Origin: Apis mellifera
Lineage: Eukaryota; Arthropoda; Insecta; Hymenoptera; Apidae
Direction of reading: 5' to 3'
Length of the DNA: 64,000 nucleotides
NCBI RefSeq assembly: GCF_003254395.2
Contig: NC_037639.1
Coordinates: 8,732,501-8,796,500, forward strand
Position numbers and translations under genes: made by a program
The notes under the pieces: model-generated
The model's input: the letters and a program-made list of their open reading frames with translations, nothing else
Database searches by the model: none
What the model was told of the DNA's origin: nothing
Shown: in pieces, positions 1 through 14,028 of the stretch
How the letters are laid out: each line of letters opens with the position of its first letter
How positions within the stretch are numbered: position 1 is the stretch's first letter

Positions 1-14
1 TCACTTTTCTTTGG

Positions 15-41
15 GAAGAAGAAGAAGAAGAAGAAGAAGAG
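15..41. repeat. (GAA)n microsatellite
   Basis: Nine uninterrupted GAA units open the window. The tract is followed by a TATAAA word near 71 and a good donor-like GAG|GTAAGA at about 105, but no exon can be supported between them. Confidence 0.9.
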
Positions 42-1925
42 GACAGGAGAGAAAGTAAAATTAACGTATAAAATCGTCGATTGTTTTGACTTTCTTCTTC
101 GTGGAGGTAAGAAATTTGGCAGGGCGGTTATTCCTCCGCGGTGTAACGAAATGGAAATTCGAGGAGCAACAAATCGAGGAAGCTAGCGCGAAGATAATGG
201 AGATGGTGGCGGAGGGACGGCGTTACGCCACCGGGAAAATAAATCAGACCGCAGGGTGGATTCTCTGGTAAGGTTTAGATGCGACGGAAGTAGGGTTCAT
301 GATCTATGGACACCTCGCCATTTCCGGCCAAAAATCCATTATATATTACACTTAGCAAGGTGCAGGGACGCGTCCAAAAGTTACAAAGGCGTCCCTCCCT
401 GTCCCTCTCCATCTTCCCTCTCACCCCTTCCATCTTCGTTCTTATCCACCCTAAGCTGCGGCAGGCGTAACTTTAATCGAGTTGTCCCGAAGTACGGGCG
501 CCACTGACGGAAATGCGTAAATCACGCGGGGAGAAAGTATTCGAGGCGGCAAGGACGCGTGAGGACGATTCGAAGAGGGGGGGCACGCGTGCAGAAAAGT
601 TTTTTCGCAGATATACGAGGATGGGAGCTCGTTTTTTACGCGCGTCTCCGCAACGAGTTTCGAGCGTTTAGCATTCCCTGCCATGCTACATTAAGCATAG
701 TTGGAAGGGATGCTCTCTTTCAACGATGATCGATCGAAGATCGTGGAACCAAAACAACGCGTTTCCTTGAAACGAATGTTCTTATCCACCAATTTTTCCA
801 ATCTTCAAGCGACGCTATTTGTTTATCGAATTTATTTATCCTTCTGATGACACAGTAAATTAAGATTTCTTTAATTTTCTTATTTCTATTAATAAAATAT
901 TGCATTTGCATCAGCTGTAAATAAAAATCTTCATTTATCCTTGTTTTTGATTGAATCTGAATCTAATTGAAAACAACTTGTTCTTCATCTTGTAATTTCT
1001 CTTCTAAAAGAGAAAGGAGATGATTGGTCTCAGTGTCGACGAGTGATACGATGATTGTCACGAGGGATTGATGAATAGACGCGAAGGGTTAAAATAACAG
1101 TCAGGGACGTTGGATGGGAACGATGTTACCGTCTAATGGAACGGGATAATCCGTTTTTCATAATATCCAGATGGGCTGGGGTGAAAATATTCCCGCGAAA
1201 AAAAGCGGTCTCCTCAGCTATCGGTTATGAGGGAATCACCGGCGACGGCCAAGGAAGCAAGGAAGAAGACGGGGGAATTTAGTTTATCCTCCTTCTCCTC
1301 CTCCTCTCTCTCTCTCTCTCCCTCTCCTCTCCCGCGTAACTTGGCTAAGCCGCTAATAAGGTTCCGCTAATACCCCCGGTATTACCGACCTCGTATAATC
1401 TAACGGACGGATACCTCTTTACGCGTACTCGGGGAAATTTATCATCGGGGAGTATCTTTCTCGTTACTCGAATCCTTATCGGCGTTGACGTTGAAAGACC
1501 ATGGAAGGTGATGGTGTAGATTAACGCGAGTTATTAAGATGTATCGTTGTAGGAAAAGATTAATCCTCGACGTGTTTCCTGCCTTCCGAAAAAACGAAAA
1601 TGCCTGCTCGAGAGTGAATTATTGAAAAGGAGGTATCGATTGTCGCGTAACGGATGTTATATTCCGCGCAGCGGGGAAAAAAAAAGAAAGAAAGAGAGAG
1701 AGAGAAAAAAAGAAAATCGATATCCGCGATAATCTATACCCGGTATTAAAATTATTATTTTATTTCGCGTAAGAGAGTTTGAGATTGGAACGAATTATTC
1801 GCAGAACGTAGTTATTCGTTTCTCGCGATAATTGAAGGGAAACGAATAATCACCGTGCCGATTTTAATTTCGAGCGGATTTCAAAGGCCGCGCGTAACGT
1901 GGTAATCTTTGGATTAATTTTTATA

Positions 1926-1930
<5 letters not shown>

Positions 1931-1963
<33 letters not shown>
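1931..1963. repeat. (GA)n microsatellite, 33 bp
   Basis: An uninterrupted GA run. In flies such runs can bind GAGA factor, but here nothing beyond the repeat itself is seen. Confidence 0.95.
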
Positions 1964-1967
<4 letters not shown>

Positions 1968-4900
1968 TGCGTGGGACACGTTCGACACGTTCGTCCCTCC
2001 TCTCCGCTTCCCTATACACTATTATAACAAAAACCGGGCTGAGGTACTTTGAAATTTGTTTTGATCGCGTAAGCGCGCACTTCATTATTTGCCGTTCACA
2101 ATGTATGCCCGATTCCCTTCTCCTCCTCCCTCCCCTTCTCTCTTCCCCCTTATGGTTTCACTGAAACTTTTAATTAAAGTCTGCAAATTTACGTCCAGCC
2201 AGACGTGATTCCCATTGAAATATTATTTCGCAATTTCAACGTTATCGGCCGGCTCAACTCGGCCGCTCATAAGAACGGATTTAGAGTAAATTCGCTTTCG
2301 GCCGGGCGGACGGACGTGAAAACGGATTTTTCAACTTTTCAAACGGGGACATTTCTTTTTAGTGGACGTAAACGCGCGAATCCTCCTCCGTTTAAGATAA
2401 CGGTAAGCCTCGGACATTGTGCTTGTATCGCGTGGAGTAATAATAATTTAATAATTTCTTTTTTCTTTTTGAACGAAAAATTGTTCGATTTAAAAATATA
2501 TTTGTAGAGAATCAACATAAGAGAGCTACAATTAAACGTAGTAAATATAGTTTTTCGCAGATTCTCTGTAATATAAATATCCCCGTTATCTCACCTTCGA
2601 AAGAACAGATCAACAAAGTTTTTCCAAAATATTGGCGACTAATGAAGACGATAAACAGAGTCAATTATTGGCTCTCCGCGGGTGACCGCGCGAAACAACA
2701 AACTGCGTCGCAACATATCTTCTGTTTCGAAACTGGAAGCCGGATTAACCGAGCGACAAACTCACGGTTTACGTAGCCGGTATTCGCCACAAATCACGAT
2801 TCGACGTTTCATTTTCGAGTACACACAAACGTGCCCTCGACTCTCTCTCTCTCTTCGATCCGCGAACCACCCATCCATAGAGATCACGATTTAGATCGCG
2901 CTAGAATTTCGTTTCGCGAAACGAAATCCTCATAATCGATTGATTCGTTCGTCGATCGACTCGTTACGAAAATTGCGTATCGAAAAAAAGAGAGAAAAAA
3001 AAAAGAAGAAGAAGAAGAAAAAAGTGGTATCCTCCCAAAGTAGTATCGAGCATCCGACTCAAACTTTCGTATCGACAAACCAGTTATCAGATTCCGCTTA
3101 TTGAGCTTTCCGCTCGGTTGTGCCGCGGAATCGATGACAAGCGTATCAATGGGAACGAGGAGAGGTGGGAGGGGGAAGGATGAGAAATTTCAATGACGGG
3201 AAGGGATGAAGACGAGGAGGAAGAAAAAGAAGGTAAAAGAGGCAGCAAGGTGGAAGTCTATCCCCTGACGGGACGTCGATAATCCTGTTCCCTGTCAAAA
3301 CACACTTCGCTTCTTCTGTTTGCCATCCTCTCCCGCTCCCTGTATATCCCTGTCTATTCTCCCCGGTTCCCTCCTCCTTCTTCTTCTTCCATCCTCCTTT
3401 CTTCCCTTCCATTGCTCCTTTTTTTACTCGTCACCTCTACATCCCTTATCTACCGCAGGGAGATACCGCATCATCTACAACGTTTCTCCGTTCTGGAAAC
3501 GAGACTTCCGCCTAGGATATCTCTACCCTGTCCCGGGACTAACGTGAAAATATTGCAAATTGGTAACAGGGAGCCGCTTGTTCTCCCGCTTTTATCAGAT
3601 CACCGTCATACCGTGAAAATACCGCGTGTTGCTATCACGCAATTTGCCGGGAATATCTCGTTCAACGTTTACGGATTACCCGAGTTATTTCGAGCGTTTC
3701 CGTCGAAATATAGAAATTAAGGGGGGAGGAGGATAGTTGGATAGTTGAGTAGGATCTTCAAGAGGGCGAATGCTCCTTGAAATTTTATTGCGAATAACCG
3801 TGTTTCACGTATTTTCGCACGATGGAGATTCGACTCGTTGGTGGAATATATTATTCCATCAGATAGGGAAGACAAATAAGGTAATATTGTTTGACTTTGT
3901 ATTCAGCCAACCTATTCCCGGATATTACGATTAACGGGTTCGTTCGCATCTGGCTAGAAGGATTTCAACTAAATATTTGAATCTATTGCGGCTAACGTGT
4001 CTCTCGTATACTAATAACAGTCATGATATCCATGCCAGCCATCATGTTTTGCCGCGAAATCACGATCGCGTATCAATATTCAGCCGGTTTAATATCATCG
4101 TGTTTAGCATCGCTAATTTGCCGTTGGAAATTAGGATTCGATCGCCGTAATTGGCCGGCAACGTTTTCAATTATCTTTGCAACAAAAAAAGGAAAGATTA
4201 AGAACTTTCTCTTTCTTTCTCCAAGCAATTTGACCGATGTAAGAATTATTAACCCTGGTCCCGGATTGAACGAAAATTAAACGAAAGTCTAAATTAATCC
4301 CGTAATTACCAGACGCAGTTAAACCAGAAATTAACGAAACCATTCCCTCGTTTTTTCCAAGCCAATTTCCCCTAATTAACTTCGCACCAACGAAATTCTT
4401 CCCGGATCGTAAACAATAATTTTCCGTCAACAAACCGCTATTATTTCTCTCGCTTCCTTCGGGTTAACCACGAAAGTACATCGCGTGTTCTTGTCAGAGG
4501 ATGGCTGCGAGGGGGATAAAAACCGGGAGGAGGAGGCAACTATCAGCGCCTACGCGTCACCGAATCGAGAAAAGTAAAAAAAGAAGAAGCAAGTCGGCCG
4601 CACTTTAATCTTTCGTACGCTTTGACGGTTCTAATAAGTTCCACAACTCCCTCTCCGTTCTAATTTCGTGTCTCTCTATCTCTCCCTTTCTCTCTCTCTC
4701 GATCCCTTCCTTTTGCGAGGTTATGAGTTTCTTTAAGGCCTGTTTCTTCTTCCTTTATCCACCCGCTGGATAAAGGTTCGTAACGAAATTTCACCGCAAC
4801 TGAGAAATAAGGGTGGCGACACAAAAACCGACATCGTGCATGAGACGCAAAGAGAAACAGAGAGAAAAGAAGAGAAAGAGAGAGAGAGAATTGTCGTGAT

Positions 4901-6085
4901 AAAGTTTCAGGGTTACGCGTAAAAGTGAAACGCCTTGGCTGTCGAAAGTATGAAAGGACGATCATTTTCGTCAAAGGACGAGGGGAAGGAGAAGCTGAGA
5001 AAGGAGAGAATTTCGAGGGCGACGATTGAATTTTTCCTTAATTTCGTGATGACGATGATACGCGGGACGATTCGCGAAACGAATTTGCATGCGAGCACCG
5101 TTTCTACGACCGTCCCGTCGATGATGGCCGTGAACCTCTCCCCCTCCCACCCCGTTCATTTTATGTCTATCATTAAGCGTCATATCAAATTTCGCGTGCC
5201 TTAATATCATTTAGGTGAAACAGAATTATCGACCGGTCAATTAACGTCGAGGAGGATGCCAGCACAGTTTGGTATATTGTGCCCGTCGAATATCGACGAG
5301 GTTATTAATCATAGTTTTCCGTGACTCGCCACTCGGATTCGATCTAATTGGGATTCTGGTTATGATTTAGTTAAACGAGTCACGAGAGGACGATAATTTA
5401 CGCCGATAAATAGGTTGATCGTGATCGTGAAAAAAAAAAAACAGTTTTTCTCGAATCGATTTCATTACGAAGAAACGTAAGAAGTTTATTAATTATATCT
5501 TGATTGAAGGAACAACAAGAGGAGATGTCACATTTCTCCGCAACATTGCGTCGATCCCCGAATGTCGAACACGAGAAACGAGACTCTCGTTAAAAACGTT
5601 TCCAGAAAGGTTAGAGCCTTTTCGAAGTCACGAACAGACAGCCGTACGCACCGTGGGGACCGTTTCGGGTGCCAATGTAATTGGCACGCTTTGTGACATC
5701 GTCACGAGAGAATACATCTCTACAATTTCTGGCTTCCATTAGAGGTTAGAAGGAAGCACGTTCATCCTTCGTATTCTCCTTAAAACAGTTCCTTTCATTG
5801 TCTAAAATTATGTCGTTTCAATTTCTCGATCTTTTTCTACTTTCCTATTTTTTACTTAAATGATAACATTCTCATCTGGAAACAGATACGATTGAATTAA
5901 ATATACGAATACCTAATTACAACGGTCGTTTGCTTTTTAAAAGTTTTTTAAAACGTTAGATTTCAACATTTCAACACTTTTCGACCCGCGAACAACGATT
6001 TCATTTCTTCTCTCGTTCTTACATTTTCGTTCTTTGATTTTGTAACAAGGGGCGTAATTGAACGATATCTCGTCACGTGGAGGAA

Positions 6086-6101
6086 GCCCGTTTAAACGGG
6101 C
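6086..6101. repeat. 16 bp perfect palindrome
   Basis: GCCCGTTTAAACGGGC reads identically on both strands with no spacer. It sits 22 bases upstream of the strong hairpin at 6124-6173, in a CpG-rich block that differs from the A/T-rich DNA around it. A dimeric factor site is possible; no factor is assigned. Confidence 0.85.
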
Positions 6102-6123
6102 GACAGGTAGGACAATCTGTCGT

Positions 6124-6173
6124 CGCGCTCGGGCTCAATCGTGCATGAAAATTTCGATTGAACCCGGGACGCG
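6124..6173. other. 50 nt hairpin-forming inverted repeat
   Basis: The left arm (6124-6141) and right arm (6155-6173) pair over about 18 positions, with one bulged A, one G-U pair and one C-A mismatch, closing a 13 nt loop (TGCATGAAAATTT). The stem is G/C-rich at its base (CGCG with CGCG). It is shorter than a typical insect pre-miRNA, and no known mature miRNA is recognised in it. It could equally be a cis element or chance, but it is one of the best stems visible in the window. Confidence 0.6.
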
Positions 6174-9100
6174 GTCATGATCCGTTTAACGTGTCAAGCG
6201 GCCGATCCGGGGTAATCACGCGTTAACCACTTAATTCGAGCCGTAATTTTTAGATTAACGGATTCAACGAGACACCGGTCGTTGGATTCCGTCCATTTTC
6301 GAATTCCGTTCACGGCTCGGTTGTATTTCCCTTTTTTTCTCTTTTTCTTTTTTTCAATCCTCTTTCCTCCCCGCCCGACTCGAATCTCGGTTCGTTTAAT
6401 CTGAAATCAACGAATCAAATACAACTACTATTACTATTTATCCTTTCTATTCGATGTTCTCCCAATTTCCCTTGTATTTCCTTTCTTTCTTCCTTCTTCC
6501 TCTTTTCGTGTCAAATTTCTTCGTATCGAGCATCAATGAATGCGAATAATGATGTGAAAGCTTTGAGAGAGAGAGAAGGAGAGACGAAGCGGAATATTTC
6601 TTTCGATATCGTGTGTAGAACTCGTAATGCGGAAGATAGAGGGAATGATGATTGGATCGACTATCGGGGAATTAGTAAAATTAAGTTTCTCCGATTTCCA
6701 CGGGAAAAGCAATTACGGCCATTTACAAATTTCCGGAGCACCTAATTCGCGTGACCACCGGTTAGAAACAACGCCGCCGGATGACACAATTTACTCGGTT
6801 TCCCCGGTTCTCGATGGCGGCCCGTGGCTTGTTTCGTTCTCGTTATTTCCGACAACAACCGACCAATTGGAAACCAGAGAAGGACCAGATCTTCCACCTT
6901 CAAATTTCAAAGAAAAGATTTCGAAACGAAACGGATTCCTTTAACCTCGTTGTTTTCACATCCTCAACTTGAAGATTTCAATTTGAAAGTAAACGTTTCC
7001 TTTTTCGTGAAATTTATTCACCGTAAATAATAGAATTCATTTCTCGCAGAAGAGACACACGCTTGAGAATTCGCTTCCTAAAACGAATTGAAATTTATTC
7101 TGATGTGTGAATACGAAGCCGAAATAAATAAAAAAAAAAAAAATCTGGAGTCTACATTCAAAATGAATCAACAATCCTCTCTCTCCTATCTCTCGTAAAT
7201 CGTACGACAATTTGCATACATAAAAACCCCTGTTAAATTGCTGTTAATAAACCAATCAAAATTTACTCTCTCTGCCAATGAAATACAATACAATTAAACA
7301 CAACGATGATCTTCATCTTGGGATTTCACTCCAAGGAACTCGCTCCAAGCTTCTCTTCAAGAAACTCTTTAATCAATCCGGACACGAAAGCCAAGATAAA
7401 TAATAAATCGGGAGGCGGGAGTTGGTCGGTGCAACACGTTAAATTAACCGATATGCGAATAGTTGGCCGCGGTGGAGCGAGTTATGGCTAAGCTGGTGGA
7501 GAATCGAGCCGCGCCGCACTGTGGTTTTCCGGATAATCAAGTGGGAAACAATCGGTGCTCCATCGAAATTCACCACGAACGCGCGCAGAGGGTGAGCAGA
7601 GAGAGAGAGGTGGAGAGGGAAAGAGAGAGAGGAGAATACACAGCAAGCGAAAGGCAAGACGAGCAGAGAGACCTTGCGGTCTTCGGATGCTTTAAATAGT
7701 TAGGCGAACTGCAAAACAATCCGGCCGACGAACTCGCGCCGCGTTAACCTTTTTCACACTTGACCCGATCACGCGCTGCTCCGAATAGTTTGTCACCGTT
7801 TAATCGAGAGCTCGCCACCGAGGCATTCTTCGGGGGGTGGAAATTTCTGGTGATGTCGAATCGATCGATGGCGGTGTTCGCGTCGATTTTAATGCGTGCA
7901 GTTTGATGCGATTTCAAACGAAGAGATCGAGAGGAGCGAATATGGAAGAAATGTGAAGTGAAGTCCGAAACGATTATGAAAATGGACATTTGAAAATTCT
8001 TTTGTACCTTGAAAGAAAATTCATAATTGTACTTGTTATATCTGAGGATCTCTATATCAATCGTCAATGAAGGTAACATCATCCATGATTAAGAATATCA
8101 AACATAAATATAAAAATTATATTGCAAGTGCATATAACGAGAGTAAGACAGTTTCAGGAATCGATTATGATACGTGATTTTTTATCAGCTCTAATCGTAT
8201 TAAAAAAAGCGAATAGTAGAATTGCAATTTCGACTTAATGATCGTGATATTTATTATTTTTTAAGAGTTTCAAGTTGGCAATGCATTGTGAGCTTGTTCA
8301 AGATAAACGAGAGGTTACTTTCGTTCTCAGAAAGGGATGGAATTATTTTTATAAACAATTTTCGAATTGGCACCGGGTATTTATTCCTCTCTTCTACCGG
8401 CCCATGGGGTAATATTTACATGGGAGGGGAAAGGGGAAGGCAATTTCGACGAGGCTTTTGAAGGGACACGGTAAGAAATGGAGGAGGTACTTAGCGGACT
8501 TCGATAATCGATTAGTGCGGTATATCTGTGCTAACTCGAGACGATCCGATTTTGTCGGTGTATTGCGAGACAATCTATCAAATGGAAACGAAGAGATACT
8601 GGACAAATAAATAACAAGTATTATGAATCACATAAAGCCATTTCTTAAATTGAAGTATTTTATATTTTTTAGAAATCATTTATATTATCTATAACTTAAT
8701 AAATCCAATATCTTTTTAGAATTCTAAAAAAAAAGAATTCTAAAATCCTTTAGCTAATGAATTAATTATTAATAATAGATTATATATCATTTATAATATA
8801 AATTTTCTATTAATGTAATAACTTTGATAATCTAACAATAGAATAGTTTAGTTGTTAAAAAAAAGAAATAATGTAGAAATTAATAAATTCCAGAAATCGA
8901 TCATTCGTCAATTTCCCGGCACAATCACAGCGCGTCTCAACGAAGTGGATTAAGATCGTGCGACGTCCCTTAGGGGATGGTGTAATTAAGTCCTCCAAGT
9001 TTCATCGAGAAATCATTCTTTCGCACTTAGTGAAGAACTCTTTCGAACGAATCACACTCTGTATTATCCCCATCGAATTTTTCTAGCTTCCTAATTACCA

Positions 9101-10898
9101 AAATTTTCTCCAAAATCAAACTCGTTGACTATTCCACTGTATATTTATCTCTCCTCGTTTATTTATTTACTTATTTTTTTTTCTACTATTCAAGATGATC
9201 AAGTAACGTTCACACTAATTCTGATGCCACATCCTCAATTAGTTTATGCTTATGAATTATTTCCACCTAATCGTCCTTTTGAATAATTTAATAGGACGTT
9301 AATTTCTGATGAAATATAATCCTATAATTTTAGGTCTATGTGTAGCAATTGGTAATTAATAATCAATAATAATTAATACTAATTATTCGAGCTTTACAAT
9401 AATCCTTAACAACAGTGTCATTCAAATAATTTTCTCTAAGAGAGGGGAAAAAGATATCAATACGTGTAAACTATTTCTCCAAAAAGTAACGATTAAATTT
9501 GCATGTGAAAAAACGAACGCAATCATCTTACGTGCGTGTATATATATATCGAAGCAAGATGCAAATAAAGCGTTATTTGGCCAACTCGAGCGCGATTTCG
9601 AAGACCCAAGGGGGTATCGAAGCCCCGAGGGTGGTCGTTACAGCACATAGGGAGGGCCCATTCGTTTCGGACGTTCGATCGAGGAGCGTCTCGGCAATCA
9701 TTTTCAATTTATTCTCGAGAAAGCCCGCGAAAACCCAATACCGGGTCCAAGCTAGAGTGGCGTGGCGCTTTAACGGGCGGCCAGCCACCCCTTGCTGAGA
9801 ATCTCTAAATTAAATCCACCATATCAGACGCGTTTTATTTAATCAGCGCGAGGCCCCTCGCGTTGGCTTCGTCTTAAACGACTTTCAAAGCCCGCCGGTT
9901 TCCCGTTAACCGAAACGAAATCACCGAACGTGATAGACGGAGGCGGGATATTCGCGATATAGGGTCACAGAATCGAATGCGAAGCGGGAATAGGAGGAAG
10001 CGAAGAAAAGAACCAGTCTCGAGTCAGAACCAGAAGCGAGAGGAGTCGTATTAAATTCAAATCGAGTTTCTGCAATAACTTGAGAGAACTGTATAAAAAA
10101 AAAAAAAGTTATATACGATTACAAGTCCTTATTTTTGAAATATTCTCACAAATATAACAAAATTTTCTTCCATACATAAATACAGACAACTTTTGAGTGA
10201 TAAAAAATTCAAACAAATATACAACAAAGCTTTCTATTCGTAAACAACAAAATTTTATGTACTATAATCGTTCAAGACTAGATAGAATGTGTTATTTTTT
10301 CGAACCTGAGTAAACGAATTCCTCTTCATCTTCCACGAACGTCGAATATGAATGAATCATCGATGAACGCGGATAAACTTTAACCACTCTCTTCGAGCAA
10401 AGTTTTTTATCTATCCCATCAAAAGACCCAGTTCATAAGGAACTTTTGTTTCATAATTCTTTGATCTGGCTACCTAATTTTCCGAAGCTTTGAACTCGCT
10501 CTCCTCTCGTAGCCGAGGAAAGAAAGGAAGGAGCTCCTTCCCGTTGAGCGTGACAAGGCAACTGAGGGAAGAAAAAAGAAGGAAAGGGAAAAAAAAAACA
10601 AAAAAGAAAAAAAACGGTGAATCGAAAGGATGAAAAATAGATGCAACCATCGGCCTGAATACAGCCACTGATAAAGGGAAGGCAGCTTCTTCGCCATTAC
10701 CGGGCGGCGATTAAAAATAATCCCGGCCGCTTCATTGCTCGTGGCTCGTTGACGAATGATCTTATTAAGAGATTAAATTTAAAAGAACCACCTCATTCCC
10801 TCGTTTCTTAATATTAATACAGTTTTCGAGAGGAATCGCCCGAGGAATCGTACATTTTTTATCGGTTTATAATGACGGTAAGTAACGAAGTTAAACCG
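6174..10898. other. gene-free stretch, non-coding
   Basis: No gene is supported. Contents are A/T-rich single-copy DNA (especially 8,590-9,500), short GA runs near 7,600, and a CpG-rich island at 9,570-9,970 with open frames on both strands that lack splice context. A donor-like ACG|GTAAGT at 10,877 has no visible partner. Confidence 0.7.
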
Positions 10899-11393
10899 GC
10901 TCCTTTTCTTGCTACACTTATTATTTCCATTTTCTTCCTTCCTTCTTTAATCTTCCATTTTTTCCCCCTCGATTATTATCATCTATCTTTGACAAAATTT
11001 ACAGACTTTACTTTCTTAATACAATTTCGATACATTTCAATTTCAACCATTTATTTCATGATTGTTAAGAAAGAATCTGATTGAATCAAATTTTCTCCTT
11101 TTTCGACAATTGTTCTATCTACGTTATCCAGATTAGATTAGATTAATTTTCGCTCCTTTTCTTACTACACTTATTATTTCCATTTTCTTCCTTCCTTCTT
11201 TAATCTTCCATTTTTTCCCCCTCGATTATTATCATCTATCTTTGACAAAACTTACAGACTTTACTTTCTTAATAGAGTTTCGTTGATATATTTCAACTTC
11301 AATCATTTATTTCATGATTATTAAGAATCAAATTTTCTCCTTTTTCGACAATTGTTCTATCTACGTTATCCAGATTAGATTAGATCAATTTTC
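10899..11393 (+). repeat. tandem duplication, unit ~250 bp
   Basis: Two head-to-tail copies are directly visible: 10,899-11,151 and 11,152-11,393. Both run through the same ordered landmarks: CTCCTTTTCTT, ACACTTATTATTTCC, TTTTCCCCCTCGATTATTATC, ATCTTTGACAAAA, CAGACTTTACTTTC, TCATTTATTTCATGATT, TTTTCGACAATTGTTC, GATTAGATTAGAT. Copy 2 is about 11 bases shorter, mainly through loss of a short block after the TCATGATT landmark. Divergence is low, so the duplication is fairly recent. No coding frame is preserved. Confidence 0.92.
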
Positions 11394-12532
11394 TCTCCTG
11401 TAATTTATCTAAAACGTAAAAACGTCTTCGAAAGAATTACGAAGAAAGAAAAAATACAATTTAAATCCGGTAAATACCTCCTCTTCTTCATTCATACACA
11501 CAGATTTATTCGCAATGTTTCACGAAGCTCGTGGAATACCTGGTAATTCGGTGTCTCTTGGTTAATTAGAAAGCAGGGCGACAGTACAGTACGGCGAGAA
11601 AGGACGAGGGATGTATTGGACGGAGGCGGAAGTTGAGCTCCCCTTTTCATGAAAAGAGCTGCGACCAAAGGAACAAAACCGAACGGTCTTTGAACCTAGG
11701 ACCGATAAGACGCTGGCATCTTCTTAAATGGCCGAGATCCGTATCTCTGTGTTTAATATTAACCGTATTCCTTTTGATATTCCTACAAGGCAACGGTGCA
11801 CTTTCGCCGGTGTCTTAACGGGTTAATGTCGGATAAAAGAGATCTCGGGACGATGCGACCGGACGAAGAGGCGAGCGTCGAGGACGCTTTGACGAATTCT
11901 TTCTCGCATCCACTTTGGCGATTGCCGCCCGGTTTATCTCGAGTCATTTATCCGTGGAGGGGGAGGGAGAGGGAGAAAGAAAGAGAATGAGATCGGATCT
12001 GTCTGAAGGAACGTTGAACCTCGCCACGATGTGGGAAGCTGCGTTGTTAGCTGCATGAGTAGAATTACGTAAGATAAATCCGTCTGACATTTTACTGCCC
12101 GCGACGAGAGGGTGTTGTATGCATTTAATCTTTTCAGAATTTCGAAACGATCCGTCTCGAGTTGAGAGGAGGAAATGCTGCCGACGAATCAGTATTTTAT
12201 CAAGTTTTGTCAACCAATGAATTATTTTCAGCTAAACTTATTTAACATAATATTTTATTTAATACAATAGTGTTTGGAATGTACAAAGAATTTTTAATTT
12301 CGTCGTAACAGAAAGAGAGAAAGAGAGAGAGCGGAACAAATTTATTACATTATAAATTAATTACGGGAGAAATGTAAAATCATTTCTCTTGAAGACGTCT
12401 TCCGGTTGTTCGCGAGGAATGTTGTCTTTTATAATTCCTTCATTCATAAAGATGATTCGTGGCGGGCGCTTATCCCTGACACAAGGGTTGAAAACAATTC
12501 GCCCGGGTGATTGATGAGAGAGATTTAATGGT

Positions 12533-12553
12533 TCAACTTGGCAACCAAGTTGA
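12533..12553. repeat. 9 bp perfect inverted repeat, 3 nt spacer
   Basis: TCAACTTGG and CCAAGTTGA flank CAA. A compact perfect stem; it could be a dimer binding site or chance. Confidence 0.85.
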
Positions 12554-13657
12554 GATAAAAGCGATTCTCATCCCGGTTTGCTATTTTCTTACGCAATGCG
12601 TGCCGGGAACAAAAAGAATTGGGTCAAACCTTGCTGCTATTCTTTTCTCGATTACCCTATGATGAAATTCTTATTTGTTACTCGAAGAAAGATCGATCTA
12701 AATAGGACGATATCTAATTATACGATAAATCGAACAATTTCGTAAATTGATCAAACGAGATCATCATCGCAAATTTGTTATAATTATAAAATTATAAATT
12801 CATAAAAATCGTATCATCTTCAAAGAAATTCCCTTTTTACCTCGTTTACTTTACTACCAAACTCTCCCTTCTCGACAAATATCATCACTTAGATTAGAAA
12901 ATCTAAAAATCTGTTGATAATTCTCCGAGGATAAATAATCACGCGGTTGAAGCAATTTCATCCTAATTACTTCACGTCTCCGTGACATCATTTCCGCCAC
13001 GAGGGGGGATGAGAGGCGCGCGAGGAGAGGAGGGCACAAGTGGTACGTGAAAATCCCGACCTATGAAATTCCCCGGCTCCGGGAGGGGCTTTTATCGTGA
13101 CGCGTCTGGCGTAAACTATTTTTACCGGCCCGGATACGGCCGATGCTCGTTGGCCGGCGTAATGGCCGATTAAACGCGGTCGAGAGCTAGCCTGCAGGTA
13201 AACAACGAAAGAGGAACTACTCGAGGCACCCGTGAATGCGGACGAGCGCGTTTCAGTTTTGCGGATTACGCGGACAGATATCTGGAAAATTATTCCCTCA
13301 AAGATTCTATATTCGCTAAAGAGAAAAAGAGGGAAAGTTATTGTACGAACGAAGGGAAATTCGTTTTTCTTGGAGAAACTTTGGCGTATTTAATTTTTCG
13401 TGATTATTAAATTATTATTTATAGATCATTGATGATAAAACATACTTTCTACGTTGTTATAATTACTATTCGAAAAATATTTATATATATATACGATTAG
13501 AGAAATGAAATTTAAATAAAGATTTGTCTTATTCTTTGAATAACGCATATTTTGAATTCTTGCATATTTGAGTAATTAATGACATTAAGCAATGATTCTT
13601 TAAATTATTTCAAATTATTATTAAATACACACTTTACGCAACAAATTCGACCATCAA

Positions 13658-13680
13658 AAGAAGAAGAAGAAGAAGAAGAA
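13658..13680. repeat. (GAA)n microsatellite
   Basis: Uninterrupted AAG/GAA run of about 23 bp. Confidence 0.95.
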
Positions 13681-14010
13681 CACTTAAGAAAGAGTCATAT
13701 ACGATCCCCGGGAGAGAAGGATGTAATGAAACTTCAGCTTAAGAACGCATTAAGGAACGAACACCTCGTAATCAGCGGCCCTTCCAGCTTACGCCGCATT
13801 CTGTCGTGCACTTTTCAGTTAAATATCGCCGCGTTTCCGCCGATTTATTGCGGTTTATCTCGGAGATACACTCGATCACCTGTTCGTTCTCTTCGTCATA
13901 TGTCGAAGCACACTGAAACGAGGATTTAATTATCCTTCGAGAGAATCATCTCCTTCTTCGTCGAACGATTCGACATCTTCGAGTATTCGAATAGCAGATG
14001 GAATCGTGAA

Positions 14011-14028
14011 CCGCGGTTAAAACCGCGG
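14011..14028. repeat. 8 bp inverted repeat, 2 nt spacer (CCGCGGTT / AACCGCGG)
   Basis: The arms CCGCGGTT and AACCGCGG are separated only by AA. Each arm is itself built on the palindrome CCGCGG, and the AACCG/CGGTT half-sites resemble Grainyhead half-sites; that link is only an inference. Confidence 0.8.

Larger units (their letters stand above)
1..6085. other. gene-free stretch, non-coding
   Basis: I see no supportable gene. The open frames here are short, rely on non-ATG starts or are rich in low-complexity residues. The stretch holds a CT tract (about 1301-1328), a GA tract (1931-1963), an A/GAA tract (2996-3022) and otherwise single-copy DNA alternating between CpG-rich blocks and A/T-rich blocks. 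Confidence 0.75.
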
